Assembly (NCBI RefSeq): GCF_007096635.1
Contig: NZ_VKAA01000001.1
Location: 1-64,000 of the forward strand
DNA: 64,000 nt
Source: Mycolicibacterium sp. 018/SC-01/001
GTDB lineage: Bacteria; Actinomycetota; Actinomycetes; Mycobacteriales; Mycobacteriaceae
Direction of reading: 5' to 3'
The first letter of the stretch is position 1, and every line of letters begins with the position of its first letter. This document shows, piece by piece, positions 1-8,053 of this stretch. Under the pieces are notes generated by a model. The model was not told the DNA's origin and ran no database searches. It worked only from the letters and a program-made list of their open reading frames with translations. A program made the translations under genes and the position numbers.

Positions 1-1074
1 GGCTACGGGCCGCCGCCCGGGTACGGCCCGCCACCCGGCTACGGGCCACCCCCGGGGTTCGGACCGCCGGGGTACGGTGCTCCCCCGGTGCTGCGTCCGG
101 GCATCGTCCCTCTGCGCCCCCTCACGTTGTCCGACATGTTCAACGGGGCGTTCGCCTACATGCGGGCCAACCCGAAGGCCACGCTCGGCCTGACCACGAT
201 CGTCGTGGTCGCCGCCCAGGTGGTCGCCCTCATCCTGTCGCTGTGGCCGCTGGCCCTCAGCGGTGACGTCGAGCAGGCCATCGACAGCGCCGCCACCGGC
301 GCGACGATGTTCGAAACCGGTGCGGGCATCGCGTCCCTGCTGTCGAGCCTCACCGCAGGCGTGGCCACCGCGCTGTCGACGATCCTGTTGAGCGGTCTGC
401 TGACCGTTGTCATCGGGCGCGCGATCTTCGGCTCCGGCATCACGATCGCCGAGGCGTGGCACCGGTTGAAGCCCCGCCTGTGGGCGCTGCTCGGATTCAC
501 CGTCCTCGAAGCGATCGGCGCATTCGTGGTGATCGGCATCGTCGTCGCGATCGTCGTCTCGGTCGGGGTGTTCGTGAACGGGTGGGCGGCCTTCGCGGTC
601 GCGGTTCCCCTGGGGCTGGCCTTGGTGGCGGGACTGTTCTACGTCGGGACGATGCTGTCGTTCACACCGGCCGCGATCGTGTTGGAGCGCCGGGACATCA
701 TGTCGGCCGTGCGTCGGTCGTTCGCGCTGATCCGCGGTGACTTCTGGCGCGTCCTGGGCATCCGTCTGCTCGCGGTCCTGGTCGCGCAACTGGTCGCCGG
801 CGCGGTGGCCATTCCGTTCAGCTTCGGCGGGCAGCTCCTGCTGACCACCGGGGGCACTGTGTCCGCCGCGATGATCGCACTGGTGATCATCGCCGTCGGC
901 GGCGCGATCGGCCAGATCATCACCGGGCCGTTCAACGCGGGAATCGTGGTGTTGCAGTACACCGATCGCCGTATCCGCGCCGAGGCGTTCGACCTGGTGC
1001 TGCAGACCGGCGCCGTGCAGATGCCGACCGCGCCGCACTCCACCGACGATCTGTGGCTGACCGACCGGCGGTGA
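1..1074 (+). CDS. Multi-pass membrane protein with Pro/Gly/Tyr-rich N-terminus (5'-truncated; Rv3689-like)
   Basis: The reading frame is open from base 1, so the gene starts before the window. The first ~28 visible codons encode a low-complexity tract of repeated GYGPPP units, followed by PLTLSDMFNGAF and at least five hydrophobic segments (for example around bases 180-250, 340-410, 480-660, 770-860 and 870-960). This layout, a proline/glycine-rich cytosolic head and a helical bundle, matches actinobacterial membrane proteins encoded ahead of a DUF4129-DUF4350-MoxR-DUF58 operon, as Rv3689 in M. tuberculosis. Its last codons overlap the next gene's GTG (GTGA), so it is probably translated with it. 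Function is unknown; the C-terminal ~25 residues are hydrophilic. Confidence 0.8.
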   Translation, partial: GYGPPPGYGPPPGYGPPPGFGPPGYGAPPVLRPGIVPLRPLTLSDMFNGAFAYMRANPKATLGLTTIVVVAAQVVALILSLWPLALSGDVEQAIDSAATGATMFETGAGIASLLSSLTAGVATALSTILLSGLLTVVIGRAIFGSGITIAEAWHRLKPRLWALLGFTVLEAIGAFVVIGIVVAIVVSVGVFVNGWAAFAVAVPLGLALVAGLFYVGTMLSFTPAAIVLERRDIMSAVRRSFALIRGDFWRVLGIRLLAVLVAQLVAGAVAIPFSFGGQLLLTTGGTVSAAMIALVIIAVGGAIGQIITGPFNAGIVVLQYTDRRIRAEAFDLVLQTGAVQMPTAPHSTDDLWLTDRR

Positions 1075-1739
1075 CAGTCCCCATCTCCGTACCGATCGAC
1101 ATCGACCGCGACGCAGCTGCAGACGCGGCACGAGACGAACTGTCCAAGGCGATCTATCCGCGGCCGTCGCTGACCGATCAGCTCCTCGACTGGTTCGACA
1201 AGCTGCTCTACCGCATCACCGCCGATGCCGCATCACTGCCGGGTGGCTGGGTCACCGTCACGGTGCTGGTGATCCTCGCGGTCGTCGCGATCATGATCGC
1301 GGTGCGCATCGCGCGGCGGGCCATGCGCAGCAGCGCAACCGAGGCCGATGTCCTGTTCACCGGTCATTTGCTCAGTGCCGCCGAGCACCGAGCGAGCGCG
1401 CAACACCATGCGGCGCAGGCCGAATGGACTCCGGCCATCCAGCACCGCCTGCGGGCCGTGGCACGCCAACTCGAGGAAGACGACGTGCTCAGCGCCGCGC
1501 CAGGCCGGACGGCGACCGAACTGGCCTACGACGCCGGCCGCGCGTTGCCCGCGTTGGCCGCCGATTTCGCCTCTGCTGCAGTCGTTTTCAACGACGTCAG
1601 TTACGGCAACGTGGCGGGTACCGAAGAGCAGTACCGCAGCGTCAGCGCCCTTGACGACGCGCTGGGCCGGCGAGCACCGGCTGCGGCCGCGGTGGCCTCG
1701 CCGGCGTCGTCGCAGACACCCTGGGCGCCGGTGCGATGA
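1071..1739 (+). CDS. DUF4129 domain-containing membrane protein (Rv3690-like)
   Basis: A protein of about 222 residues with a short acidic N-terminus, one clear membrane segment near bases 1245-1315 (GWVTVTVLVILAVVAIMIAV) and a cytosolic C-terminal DUF4129 region (EHRASAQHHAAQ, then LRAVARQLEE). I chose the GTG at 1071 because it overlaps the previous stop as GTGA, the coupling used throughout this operon; an in-frame GTG at 1053 is possible. It lies between a polytopic membrane protein and a DUF4350 protein, upstream of a MoxR ATPase and a DUF58 protein. Such operons are thought to assemble or regulate a membrane complex, but no substrate is known. Confidence 0.8.
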   Translation: MTVPISVPIDIDRDAAADAARDELSKAIYPRPSLTDQLLDWFDKLLYRITADAASLPGGWVTVTVLVILAVVAIMIAVRIARRAMRSSATEADVLFTGHLLSAAEHRASAQHHAAQAEWTPAIQHRLRAVARQLEEDDVLSAAPGRTATELAYDAGRALPALAADFASAAVVFNDVSYGNVAGTEEQYRSVSALDDALGRRAPAAAAVASPASSQTPWAPVR

Positions 1740-2875
1740 CCACTGCGCTGGGTCCGACACTCGGACAGCGGTGGAAGACGTGGCGGTGGATCCTGCTCGC
1801 GCTGGCGGCGATCGTCGCCGTCGCCGCCGTGAGCACGTGGCTCACCGCCCCCCGACCGGGTGGACCTTTGGACCCCGCGTCGACATCGGCCGACGGCACC
1901 CGCGCACTCATTACACTGTTGCGCGACAACGGGATCGACGTCGTCGTCGCCGAATCGATCGCCGACGTCGAGCGCGCCGCCCGCCCCGACACCCTGGTGG
2001 TGGCGGGGCAGACTTTCTGGCTCTACGACGACGATCAGTTGCGGCGGCTCGCCGCCGTACCCGGCGATCGTCTGCTGCTCGCGCCGATCGGCAAGACCCG
2101 CGAGGCTCTGGCACCGGAGCTGCGCAGTGGCGACGCCACCGACATCGGCGGCCTCGAACCGGACTGCGATCTGCGCGAGGCGCAGCGGGCGGGCACGGTG
2201 CAGTTCGGCGTGGCGGACACGTTCACCGCGTCCGGATCAGTGCCGGTGACCCGCTGCTACGACGGGATTCTCGCTCGATACGACGACGCAGGACGCAGCG
2301 TCACCGTGGTGGGTGACGCCAGCTTCCTGACGAATTCCCGTCTGGCCGACGAGGGCAACGCCGCACTGGCGATGAATCTGACGGGCACGCGGCCCACGGT
2401 GATCTGGTATGCCCCGCAACGGGGTGACGGACCCGCCTCGGCCGGTGACGCCGACATCATGGACCTGATCCCCACTCAGGTCACCTGGGTCGTGGTCCAA
2501 CTCGCGATCGCGGTGGCGCTGCTGGCGCTGTGGCGGGGTCGACGGGTGGGGCCGCTGGTCGCCGAACCGTTGCCGGTGGTCGTGCGCGCGTCGGAAACCG
2601 TCGAGGGCCGCGGCCGGCTGTACCGGTCCCGCAGGGCTCGCGATCGAGCGGCCGACGCGTTGCGCACCTCCACCCGCCAACGCCTGCTGCCCCGGCTGGG
2701 CCTGCGACCCGACGCGGCCCCGGCGGCCGTCATCGCCGCCGTCGCGCAGCGCAGTGGTCAGGACCCGCAGTGGGTCACCCATATCCTGTACGGACGCCCA
2801 CCGGAGAGCGACGACGAGCTCGTGGCCTTGGCCCGCACGCTCGACGACATCGAAAGGCAGGTCACACAGTCGTGA
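1736..2875 (+). CDS. DUF4350 domain-containing membrane protein (Rv3691-like)
   Basis: 379 residues. An N-terminal membrane anchor (about residues 18-38) is followed by an extracytoplasmic or periplasmic DUF4350 domain that begins with the family-type sequence SADGTRALITLLRDNGIDV. A second membrane helix sits near residues 245-262 (WVVVQLAIAVALLALW), then a basic cytosolic tail of ~110 residues. The ATG overlaps the upstream stop (ATGA) and the stop overlaps the moxR GTG, so the gene is inside a coupled operon. DUF4350 proteins commonly neighbour MoxR and DUF58 genes; the biochemical role is not known. Confidence 0.82.
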   Translation: MTTALGPTLGQRWKTWRWILLALAAIVAVAAVSTWLTAPRPGGPLDPASTSADGTRALITLLRDNGIDVVVAESIADVERAARPDTLVVAGQTFWLYDDDQLRRLAAVPGDRLLLAPIGKTREALAPELRSGDATDIGGLEPDCDLREAQRAGTVQFGVADTFTASGSVPVTRCYDGILARYDDAGRSVTVVGDASFLTNSRLADEGNAALAMNLTGTRPTVIWYAPQRGDGPASAGDADIMDLIPTQVTWVVVQLAIAVALLALWRGRRVGPLVAEPLPVVVRASETVEGRGRLYRSRRARDRAADALRTSTRQRLLPRLGLRPDAAPAAVIAAVAQRSGQDPQWVTHILYGRPPESDDELVALARTLDDIERQVTQS

Positions 2876-3849
2876 CGCACCCCAGCACCGCAGACCACAC
2901 CGAGCAGGGGGCACGCAGTGCGCTGACGGCGCTGCGCGCCGAGATCGGTAAGGTCGTGGTCGGGCAGGACGCGGTGGTCAGCGGTCTCGTGGTGGCGCTG
3001 CTGTGCCGCGGCCACGTGTTGCTCGAAGGTGTTCCAGGAGTGGCGAAAACGCTGCTGGTCCGCACGCTGGCGGCGGCCTTGCAGCTGGACTTCAAGCGGG
3101 TGCAGTTCACCCCGGACCTGATGCCCGGTGACGTCACGGGTTCCCTGGTCTACGACGCTCGCACCGCGGAATTCACGTTCCGCGCCGGCCCGGTGTTCAC
3201 GAACCTGATGCTCGCCGACGAGATCAACCGCACGCCACCCAAGACGCAGGCCGCTCTGCTGGAGGCCATGGAGGAGCGTCAGGTCAGCGTCGACGGCGAT
3301 CCGCGGGCGCTGCCCGACCCGTTCATCGTGGCCGCCACCCAGAATCCCATCGAGTACGAGGGCACCTACCAGCTGCCCGAGGCCCAGCTCGACCGGTTCC
3401 TGCTCAAGCTCGAGATACCGCTGCCACCACGCGATCAGGAGATCGCGATCCTCGATCGGCATGCGCGCGGGTTCGATCCGCGCGATCTGTCCGCGGTTCG
3501 CCCGGTGGCGGGGCCCGCCGAGTTGGCGGCGGGCCGTGAGGCGGTCCGGCGCGTGCTGGTCGCCGACGAGGTCCTCGGTTACATCGTCGACATCGTGGGC
3601 GCTACACGGCATTCCCCGTCGCTGCGGATGGGTGTGTCTCCGCGCGGGGCGACGGCGCTGCTGTCCACGGCGCGGTCCTGGGCGTGGTTGTCGGGCCGCA
3701 ACTACGTCACCCCCGACGACGTCAAGGCGATGGCCCGGCCCACGCTGCGACACCGGGTGGCGCTGCGTCCAGAAGCCGAACTGGAGGGCGCGAGCACCGA
3801 CGCCGTGCTGGACGGCATCCTCTCGGCCGTGCCGGTGCCGCGCTGGTGA
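2872..3849 (+). CDS. moxR: MoxR-family AAA+ ATPase
   Basis: 325 residues. Starts at the GTG at 2872, overlapping the preceding stop; the open frame extends much further upstream but only as a shadow of the DUF4350 gene. Walker A is GVPGVAKT (about residues 49-56), Walker B LADEINRTPP (about 114-123), with arginine-finger and sensor regions typical of the AAA_3/MoxR family and a C-terminal AAA lid (GVSPRGATALLSTARSWAW). MoxR ATPases act as chaperones for VWA-type partners; here the partner is probably the DUF58 protein encoded next, whose GTG overlaps this stop. Matches the moxR2 position in M. tuberculosis (Rv3692). A second, unrelated MoxR-VWA pair occurs at 33897-36547. Confidence 0.92.
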   Translation: MTHPSTADHTEQGARSALTALRAEIGKVVVGQDAVVSGLVVALLCRGHVLLEGVPGVAKTLLVRTLAAALQLDFKRVQFTPDLMPGDVTGSLVYDARTAEFTFRAGPVFTNLMLADEINRTPPKTQAALLEAMEERQVSVDGDPRALPDPFIVAATQNPIEYEGTYQLPEAQLDRFLLKLEIPLPPRDQEIAILDRHARGFDPRDLSAVRPVAGPAELAAGREAVRRVLVADEVLGYIVDIVGATRHSPSLRMGVSPRGATALLSTARSWAWLSGRNYVTPDDVKAMARPTLRHRVALRPEAELEGASTDAVLDGILSAVPVPRW

Positions 3850-5168
3850 TCCTGACCCGGCGAACGGGGCTGATCGCGGCGGCGTGCGCGTTGCCGACCG
3901 GGGTGTCGCCCAGTCCGGCAATCACTTTCGTCGTTGTCCTGGCGCTGCTGACGCTGGCCGTCGTGGCCGACGTCGTGCTGGCCGGCAGCCCGCGTGCGGT
4001 GGAGTTCGAGCGCGGCGGCACGCGGTCGGCCCGGCTGGGTCAGCCGGTCGAGGTCAGCCTGCGTGTGTCCAACCGCGGGCGGTCGCGCGTGCGGGGCGTC
4101 GTGCGTGACGCCTGGGCGCCCAGCGCACGTGCAGCTCCGCGTACCCATTCACTCGATCTGGTTGCCGGACAGCACGTTTCGATCGTCACGCAGCTGCATC
4201 CGGTTAGGCGCGGTGACCAGGTGGCCGGTCCGGTGACGGTTCGCTCCGTCGGGCCGCTGGGTCTGGCGGGCCGGCAGGCATCGCACCGGGTCGCGGGTGA
4301 TGTCCGCATCCTTCCGCCGTTCCTGTCGCGCAAGCATCTGCCGTCGAGGCTGGCGCGCCTGCGTGAACTCGACGGTGCGACACCGGCGTTGATTCGCGGG
4401 CAGGGCAGTGAATTCGACTCGCTGCGGGAGTACGTGGTCGGAGACGACATCCGCTCGATCGATTGGCGGGCCACGGCCCGGCGTGCCGACGTGGTCGTGC
4501 GGACGTGGCGGCCCGAGCGGGATCGGCGGGTGGTGATCGTGCTGGACACCGGGCGGACGTCAGCGGGCCGCGTCGGTGTGGATCCGACGGCCACCGAGCC
4601 GGTCGGCTGGCCACGGCTGGACTGGTCGATGGATGCCGCGCTGCTGCTGGCGGCGCTGGCCGCCCGGGCAGGCGATCACGTCGATTTCCTGGCCCACGAT
4701 CGCGTCACCCGGGCCGGTCTGTTCAACGCGTCCCGCAGCGATCTGCTCGCGCAGCTGGTCGAGGCGATGGCGCCGCTGGAGCCCGCGCTGGTGGAGTCCG
4801 ACGCGCGCGCGATGGTGGCAGCGGTGCTGCGGCGGGTTCGGCGCCGGGCGCTGGTGGTGGTGCTGACAGACCTGAACGCCACCGCGATCGACGAGGGCCT
4901 GATGGGTGTCCTCGGGCTGCTGACGGCCAAGCACCAGGTGCTGCTGGCGGCGGTGTCCGATCCGCGGGTCGACGCGCTCGCCGCGGGCCGGGCCGATGCG
5001 GTGCAGGTGTACGACGCCGCGGCCGCGGAGCGCGCGCGGGGTGAGCGCAGGGACATCGCGTCGCGGCTGCGGGGCCGCGGCGTGGACGTCGTCGATGCGC
5101 CGCCGGAGGACCTCGCGCCCGCCCTCGCCGACCACTACCTGGCGATGAAAGCCACCGGCCGCCTCTAA
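3846..5168 (+). CDS. DUF58 domain-containing protein (MoxR partner; Rv3693-like)
   Basis: 440 residues from the GTG at 3846, which overlaps the moxR stop. An N-terminal hydrophobic stretch (about residues 12-40) anchors it. The diagnostic DUF58 block is GSEFDSLREYVVGDDIRSID followed by WRATARR near residues 185-215, and a VWA-like Rossmann half follows (VVIVLDTG). The last gene of the coupled membrane operon starting at the left edge. DUF58 proteins pair with MoxR ATPases; proposed roles are in envelope assembly, unproven here. A strong hairpin lies 16 bases downstream and probably ends the operon. Confidence 0.88.
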   Translation: MILTRRTGLIAAACALPTGVSPSPAITFVVVLALLTLAVVADVVLAGSPRAVEFERGGTRSARLGQPVEVSLRVSNRGRSRVRGVVRDAWAPSARAAPRTHSLDLVAGQHVSIVTQLHPVRRGDQVAGPVTVRSVGPLGLAGRQASHRVAGDVRILPPFLSRKHLPSRLARLRELDGATPALIRGQGSEFDSLREYVVGDDIRSIDWRATARRADVVVRTWRPERDRRVVIVLDTGRTSAGRVGVDPTATEPVGWPRLDWSMDAALLLAALAARAGDHVDFLAHDRVTRAGLFNASRSDLLAQLVEAMAPLEPALVESDARAMVAAVLRRVRRRALVVVLTDLNATAIDEGLMGVLGLLTAKHQVLLAAVSDPRVDALAAGRADAVQVYDAAAAERARGERRDIASRLRGRGVDVVDAPPEDLAPALADHYLAMKATGRL

Positions 5169-5184
5169 GGGGTCACCTTCTTCC

Positions 5185-5247
5185 CGCGACCAGACATGAA
5201 CTCGAGCTTTTCCTCGGCGTGCCTGCTCGAGTTCACGTCTGGTCGCG
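5185..5247. repeat. Long hairpin from an inverted repeat (copy pair 1) before the DUF559 gene
   Basis: Arms of 23 bases, 5185-5207 (starts CGCGACCAGAC) and 5225-5247 (ends GTCTGGTCGCG), are reverse complements with one mismatch; the loop is 17 bases and starts with four T. It lies 16 bases after the DUF58 stop, so it can serve as a terminator, but the same sequence recurs after the next gene (6239-6261, with a degenerate partner at 6200-6220), so it is also a repeat family. Confidence 0.85.
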
Positions 5248-5335
5248 CAACCGAAGTCATCCCCAGAACAGCATTCATCCACAGACGCAGCAACTGGTGC
5301 GTCGCACCCCGCTGAGTCGGCACCAGGATTGCGAC

Positions 5336-6223
5336 ATGCACTCCGCGCTCGACGAGCTGTTCACCCGTCACGGCGAGTTCCTCGACACCGCAACGCTTCT
5401 CACCGTCATGACCCGGGGCCGGCTCGATCACCTGGCCAAGCGCGGTGACCTGATACGGGTCCGGCACGGCATGTACACCAGGACGATTCCAGACCGAATG
5501 GGATTGCTGGCGGCGCTGGATCGCCACCTCGGTCAGCCTGCCGTCGCGTGCCTCGGAACCGCGGCGGCGCTTTACGGCTTCGACACCGAGGGCACCACAA
5601 CGCTGCACGTCCTCGACCCCGGCATCCGGCTGCGGCCGACCGTCGGACTGATGGTGCACCAGCGCCTGGGTGCCCCGCTCAAGCGTGTCGCCGGACGACT
5701 CGCGACGGCGCCGGCGTGGACCGCGGCCGAGACCGCTCGCCTGCTGCCCCGGCCCCGGGCACTCGCCACACTCGATGCCGCCCTACGGTCCGGCCACTGC
5801 ACGCCCGCCGACATCGAGCACGCGATCGCCGAGCAGAAAGGCCGGCGCGGCATCGTCGCGGTGCGCGCGCTGGCACCGCTGGCCGACGGCCGTGCGGAGT
5901 CGGCGATGGAGAGCGAGGCACGGTTGGTGATGCTCGACGGCGGACTGCCGCATCCCGAACTGCAGTACGACATCGAGGGCTGGCGCGTCGATTTCGCATG
6001 GCCCGACCACGGCGTCGTCGCGGAATACGAGAGCGTCGCGTGGCACGCCGGCCGGCTGGAGATGCTTCGCGATCGCGCGCGTTTCGCCACGATCCAACAG
6101 CTCGGGTGGACGGTCATCCCGATCGTGGCCGACGATGTGCGCGTCCGTCCCCGCAGGCTCGTCGACCGCATCGCCACCCATCTCGAGCGCACCAGCCCGG
6201 CGAGCAGACGCAAACTCGCGTGA
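5336..6223 (+). CDS. AbiEi-like winged-helix / DUF559 (Vsr-fold) protein
   Basis: 295 residues from the ATG at 5336; the open frame extends upstream into the hairpin but has no better start. Residues ~1-60 resemble the AbiEi antitoxin-type winged helix (LTVMTRGRLDHLAKRGDLIR, then VRHGMYTR). The C-terminal third has the DUF559/very-short-patch-repair fold pattern: VDFAWPDHGVVAEYES, then a His (AWH), an Arg/Phe-rich helix and LGWTVIPI. The usual catalytic E-x-D after the strand reads EYES here, so the second acidic residue is replaced by a nearby Glu/Ser and nuclease activity is uncertain. No cognate AbiEii toxin gene is adjacent. Both flanks carry hairpins built from the same ~23-base repeat, and the 3' codons for RRKLA are part of the downstream one. 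Confidence 0.75.
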   Translation: MHSALDELFTRHGEFLDTATLLTVMTRGRLDHLAKRGDLIRVRHGMYTRTIPDRMGLLAALDRHLGQPAVACLGTAAALYGFDTEGTTTLHVLDPGIRLRPTVGLMVHQRLGAPLKRVAGRLATAPAWTAAETARLLPRPRALATLDAALRSGHCTPADIEHAIAEQKGRRGIVAVRALAPLADGRAESAMESEARLVMLDGGLPHPELQYDIEGWRVDFAWPDHGVVAEYESVAWHAGRLEMLRDRARFATIQQLGWTVIPIVADDVRVRPRRLVDRIATHLERTSPASRRKLA

Positions 6224-6261
6224 GACACGCCCTAGACAGCTCGAGTTCGCGTCTGGTCGCG
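6200..6261. repeat. Second hairpin of the same repeat family, overlapping the DUF559 gene's 3' end
   Basis: 6239-6261 (GCTCGAGTTCGCGTCTGGTC then GCG) differs from 5225-5247 at one base. 6200-6220 (GCGAGCAGACGCAAACTCGC then G) is a degenerate inverted copy, so the two form an imperfect stem across the stop codon at 6221-6223. Located between convergent genes, it can act as a bidirectional terminator. Confidence 0.75.
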
Positions 6262-6269
6262 CAGAGAAC

Positions 6270-7262
6270 TCAGCCCGTCGGCACGTAGTCGGGGGCATCG
6301 TCGATGTCCCCGGTCTCGCCGCGGTGCATCGCTCTGCGGCCGAAATACACCACATAGCCGAGGAAGCAGGCCTCCGCGGCCACGCCGATCGCGATCCGCA
6401 CGAAGGTCGGCAGCGGCGAGGGCGTGACGAACGCCTCGATCAGCCCCGCGATCGCCAGCACCACGACCAGCCCGATCGCCACGGAGATCATCGCCCGGCC
6501 CTGCTCGGCGAGCACCTGCCCGCGCGGCCGATCCCCCGGCGCCACCACCGACCAGCCGAGCCGCATCCCCGCGGCCGCCGCCAGGAACACCGCACTCAGC
6601 TCGATCAGCCCGTGCGGTGTGATCAGCCCGAGGAACACGTCGCCCCGCCCGGCTCCGAACATCACCCCCGCGAGCACCCCGACGTTCAGTGCATTCTGAA
6701 ACAGGATGTACGGGATGGGGATTCCGAGCAGGATGGCCGCCACCACGCACTGCGCGGCGATCCACGCGTTGTTCGTCCACACGCTGAACGCGAACGACGC
6801 GGCGGGGTGTTCGCTGTAGTACGAAGCGAATTCGGTGTTGACCAGCTGTTCGATCTCGCGGGGTGTGCCGATGGTGGCCTGCACTGCGGGATTGCCGGCC
6901 ACCCACACCGCCAACGCCGCCGACACGACGAAGAACACGACCGCCGTGGCCGCCCACCACCGCCAGGTGCGGTACGCCACGACGGGGAACGACACCGTCG
7001 CGAACCGGACGAACTCGCGCCACAGCGGGGCGTGCGCACCGGTGACGACGGACCGGGCCCGCGCCACCAGACTCGACAGCTTGCCGACGAGCACGGCGTC
7101 CGCCGACGACGACCGCACCATGGACAGATGGGTCGACACCCGCTGGTACAGCTCCACCAGTTCGTCGGCTTCGACGCCGGTGAGCCGCCTGCGTCGTTTC
7201 ACCAGGTGGTCGAGGCGATCCCAGGCCGGCCGGTGCGCCAGCACGAACGCGTCGACATCCAC
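6270..7262 (-). CDS. Stage II sporulation protein M-like (DUF95) membrane protein (Rv3694c-like)
   Basis: 330 residues starting with GTG at 7262. A soluble N-terminal part (VDVDAFVLAHRPAWDRLDHL) is followed by six or so hydrophobic segments (AATAVVFFVVSAALAVWVAG, VVAAILLGIPIPYILFQ, LITPHGLIELSAVFLAAAAG and others), the SpoIIM/DUF95 layout. The HG-I-E motif of the family (TPHGLIELSAV) is present. Non-sporulating actinobacteria keep this protein next to the moxR/DUF58 operon and RDD proteins; the function is unknown but it is probably part of the same membrane system. It is divergent from the RDD gene with only 26 bases between starts. Confidence 0.87.
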   Translation of the reverse strand: MDVDAFVLAHRPAWDRLDHLVKRRRRLTGVEADELVELYQRVSTHLSMVRSSSADAVLVGKLSSLVARARSVVTGAHAPLWREFVRFATVSFPVVAYRTWRWWAATAVVFFVVSAALAVWVAGNPAVQATIGTPREIEQLVNTEFASYYSEHPAASFAFSVWTNNAWIAAQCVVAAILLGIPIPYILFQNALNVGVLAGVMFGAGRGDVFLGLITPHGLIELSAVFLAAAAGMRLGWSVVAPGDRPRGQVLAEQGRAMISVAIGLVVVLAIAGLIEAFVTPSPLPTFVRIAIGVAAEACFLGYVVYFGRRAMHRGETGDIDDAPDYVPTG

Positions 7263-7276
7263 GTGAGAGATTTTAG

Positions 7277-7282
7277 TAGCGT
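7277..7282 (+). promoter_or_regulatory. Probable -10 box of a leaderless promoter for the RDD gene
   Basis: TAGCGT fits the mycobacterial TANNNT -10 and is six bases before the ATG at 7289, which would place transcription start at the start codon. No Shine-Dalgarno sequence precedes the ATG, and only 26 bases separate this gene from its divergent neighbour. Confidence 0.5.
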
Positions 7283-7288
7283 GGCGTC

Positions 7289-8053
7289 ATGGTCAGCCCG
7301 CAGCAGCCGGTGGTGACCGGTGACGCTGTCGTTCTCGACATCCAGATCGCCCAGTTGCCGGTCCGTGTCGTGTCGACGGTGATCGACGTCGTGGTCGTGG
7401 TGATCGCGTACGTACTCGGGGTGCTGCTGTGGGCGCTGACGCTCTCACAATGGGACTCCGCGCTCTCCGACGCGGTGCTGATCGTGTTCACCGTGCTGGC
7501 CCTCGTCGGCTACCCCCTGATCTTCGAGACCGCCACGCGTGGGCGATCGCTGGGCAAGATGGCGATGGGGCTGCGCGTGGTGTCCGACGACGGCAGCCCA
7601 GAACGGTTCCGCCAAGCACTGTTTCGCGCGCTGTCCGGGGTGCTGGAGATCTGGATGCTGACGGGCGGCCCTGCGGTGATCTGCAGTCTGGTGTCCCCGC
7701 AGGGCAAGAGGATCGGTGACGTCTTCGCCGGCACGATCGTGATCACCGAGCGCGGACCGCGAATGGCGCCGCCGCCCGCGATGCCGCCACAGCTCGCACC
7801 CTGGGCCTCGGCGCTCGAGCTGTCGGGGCTACGGCCCGAAAGCGCCGAGCTGGCACGGCAATTCCTCGCCCGCGCCCATCAGCTCGATCCGCGCGTACGC
7901 GACGAGATGGCCGGCCGGATCACCGGCGAAGTGGTCGCGCAGATCTCCCCGCCGCCCCCGCCGGGCACCCCTGCCGTCGCGGTGCTCGCCGCGGTGCTCG
8001 CCGAGCGACACCGGCGGGCGCTGATGCGCCTGCAGCCGCCCGCCCCCTACTGA
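7289..8053 (+). CDS. RDD family membrane protein (Rv3695-like)
   Basis: 254 residues. The N-terminal half is an RDD domain: R in LPVRVVSTVID, two Asp downstream (VIDVVVVV), hydrophobic helices at about residues 30-52 and 60-85, and the family GRSLGKMAMGLRVV loop. The C-terminal ~90 residues are soluble, Pro-rich and helical (ELARQFLARAHQLDPRVRDE). It has no Shine-Dalgarno site and a -10-like TAGCGT directly upstream, suggesting leaderless mRNA. Its stop overlaps the 3' end of the convergent DUF1772 gene by seven bases. RDD proteins are of mostly unknown function (some are ion exchangers). Confidence 0.88.
   Translation: MVSPQQPVVTGDAVVLDIQIAQLPVRVVSTVIDVVVVVIAYVLGVLLWALTLSQWDSALSDAVLIVFTVLALVGYPLIFETATRGRSLGKMAMGLRVVSDDGSPERFRQALFRALSGVLEIWMLTGGPAVICSLVSPQGKRIGDVFAGTIVITERGPRMAPPPAMPPQLAPWASALELSGLRPESAELARQFLARAHQLDPRVRDEMAGRITGEVVAQISPPPPPGTPAVAVLAAVLAERHRRALMRLQPPAPY

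Noticed and set aside
1..80. Tandem DNA repeats at the left edge
   Set aside because: They encode a repeated Gly-Tyr-Gly-Pro-Pro-Pro tract in frame with the membrane protein, so they are coding low complexity, not a separate element.
5336..6223. Complete AbiE toxin-antitoxin pair
   Set aside because: Only an AbiEi-like N-terminus is fused to a DUF559 domain; no AbiEii nucleotidyltransferase gene is next to it.
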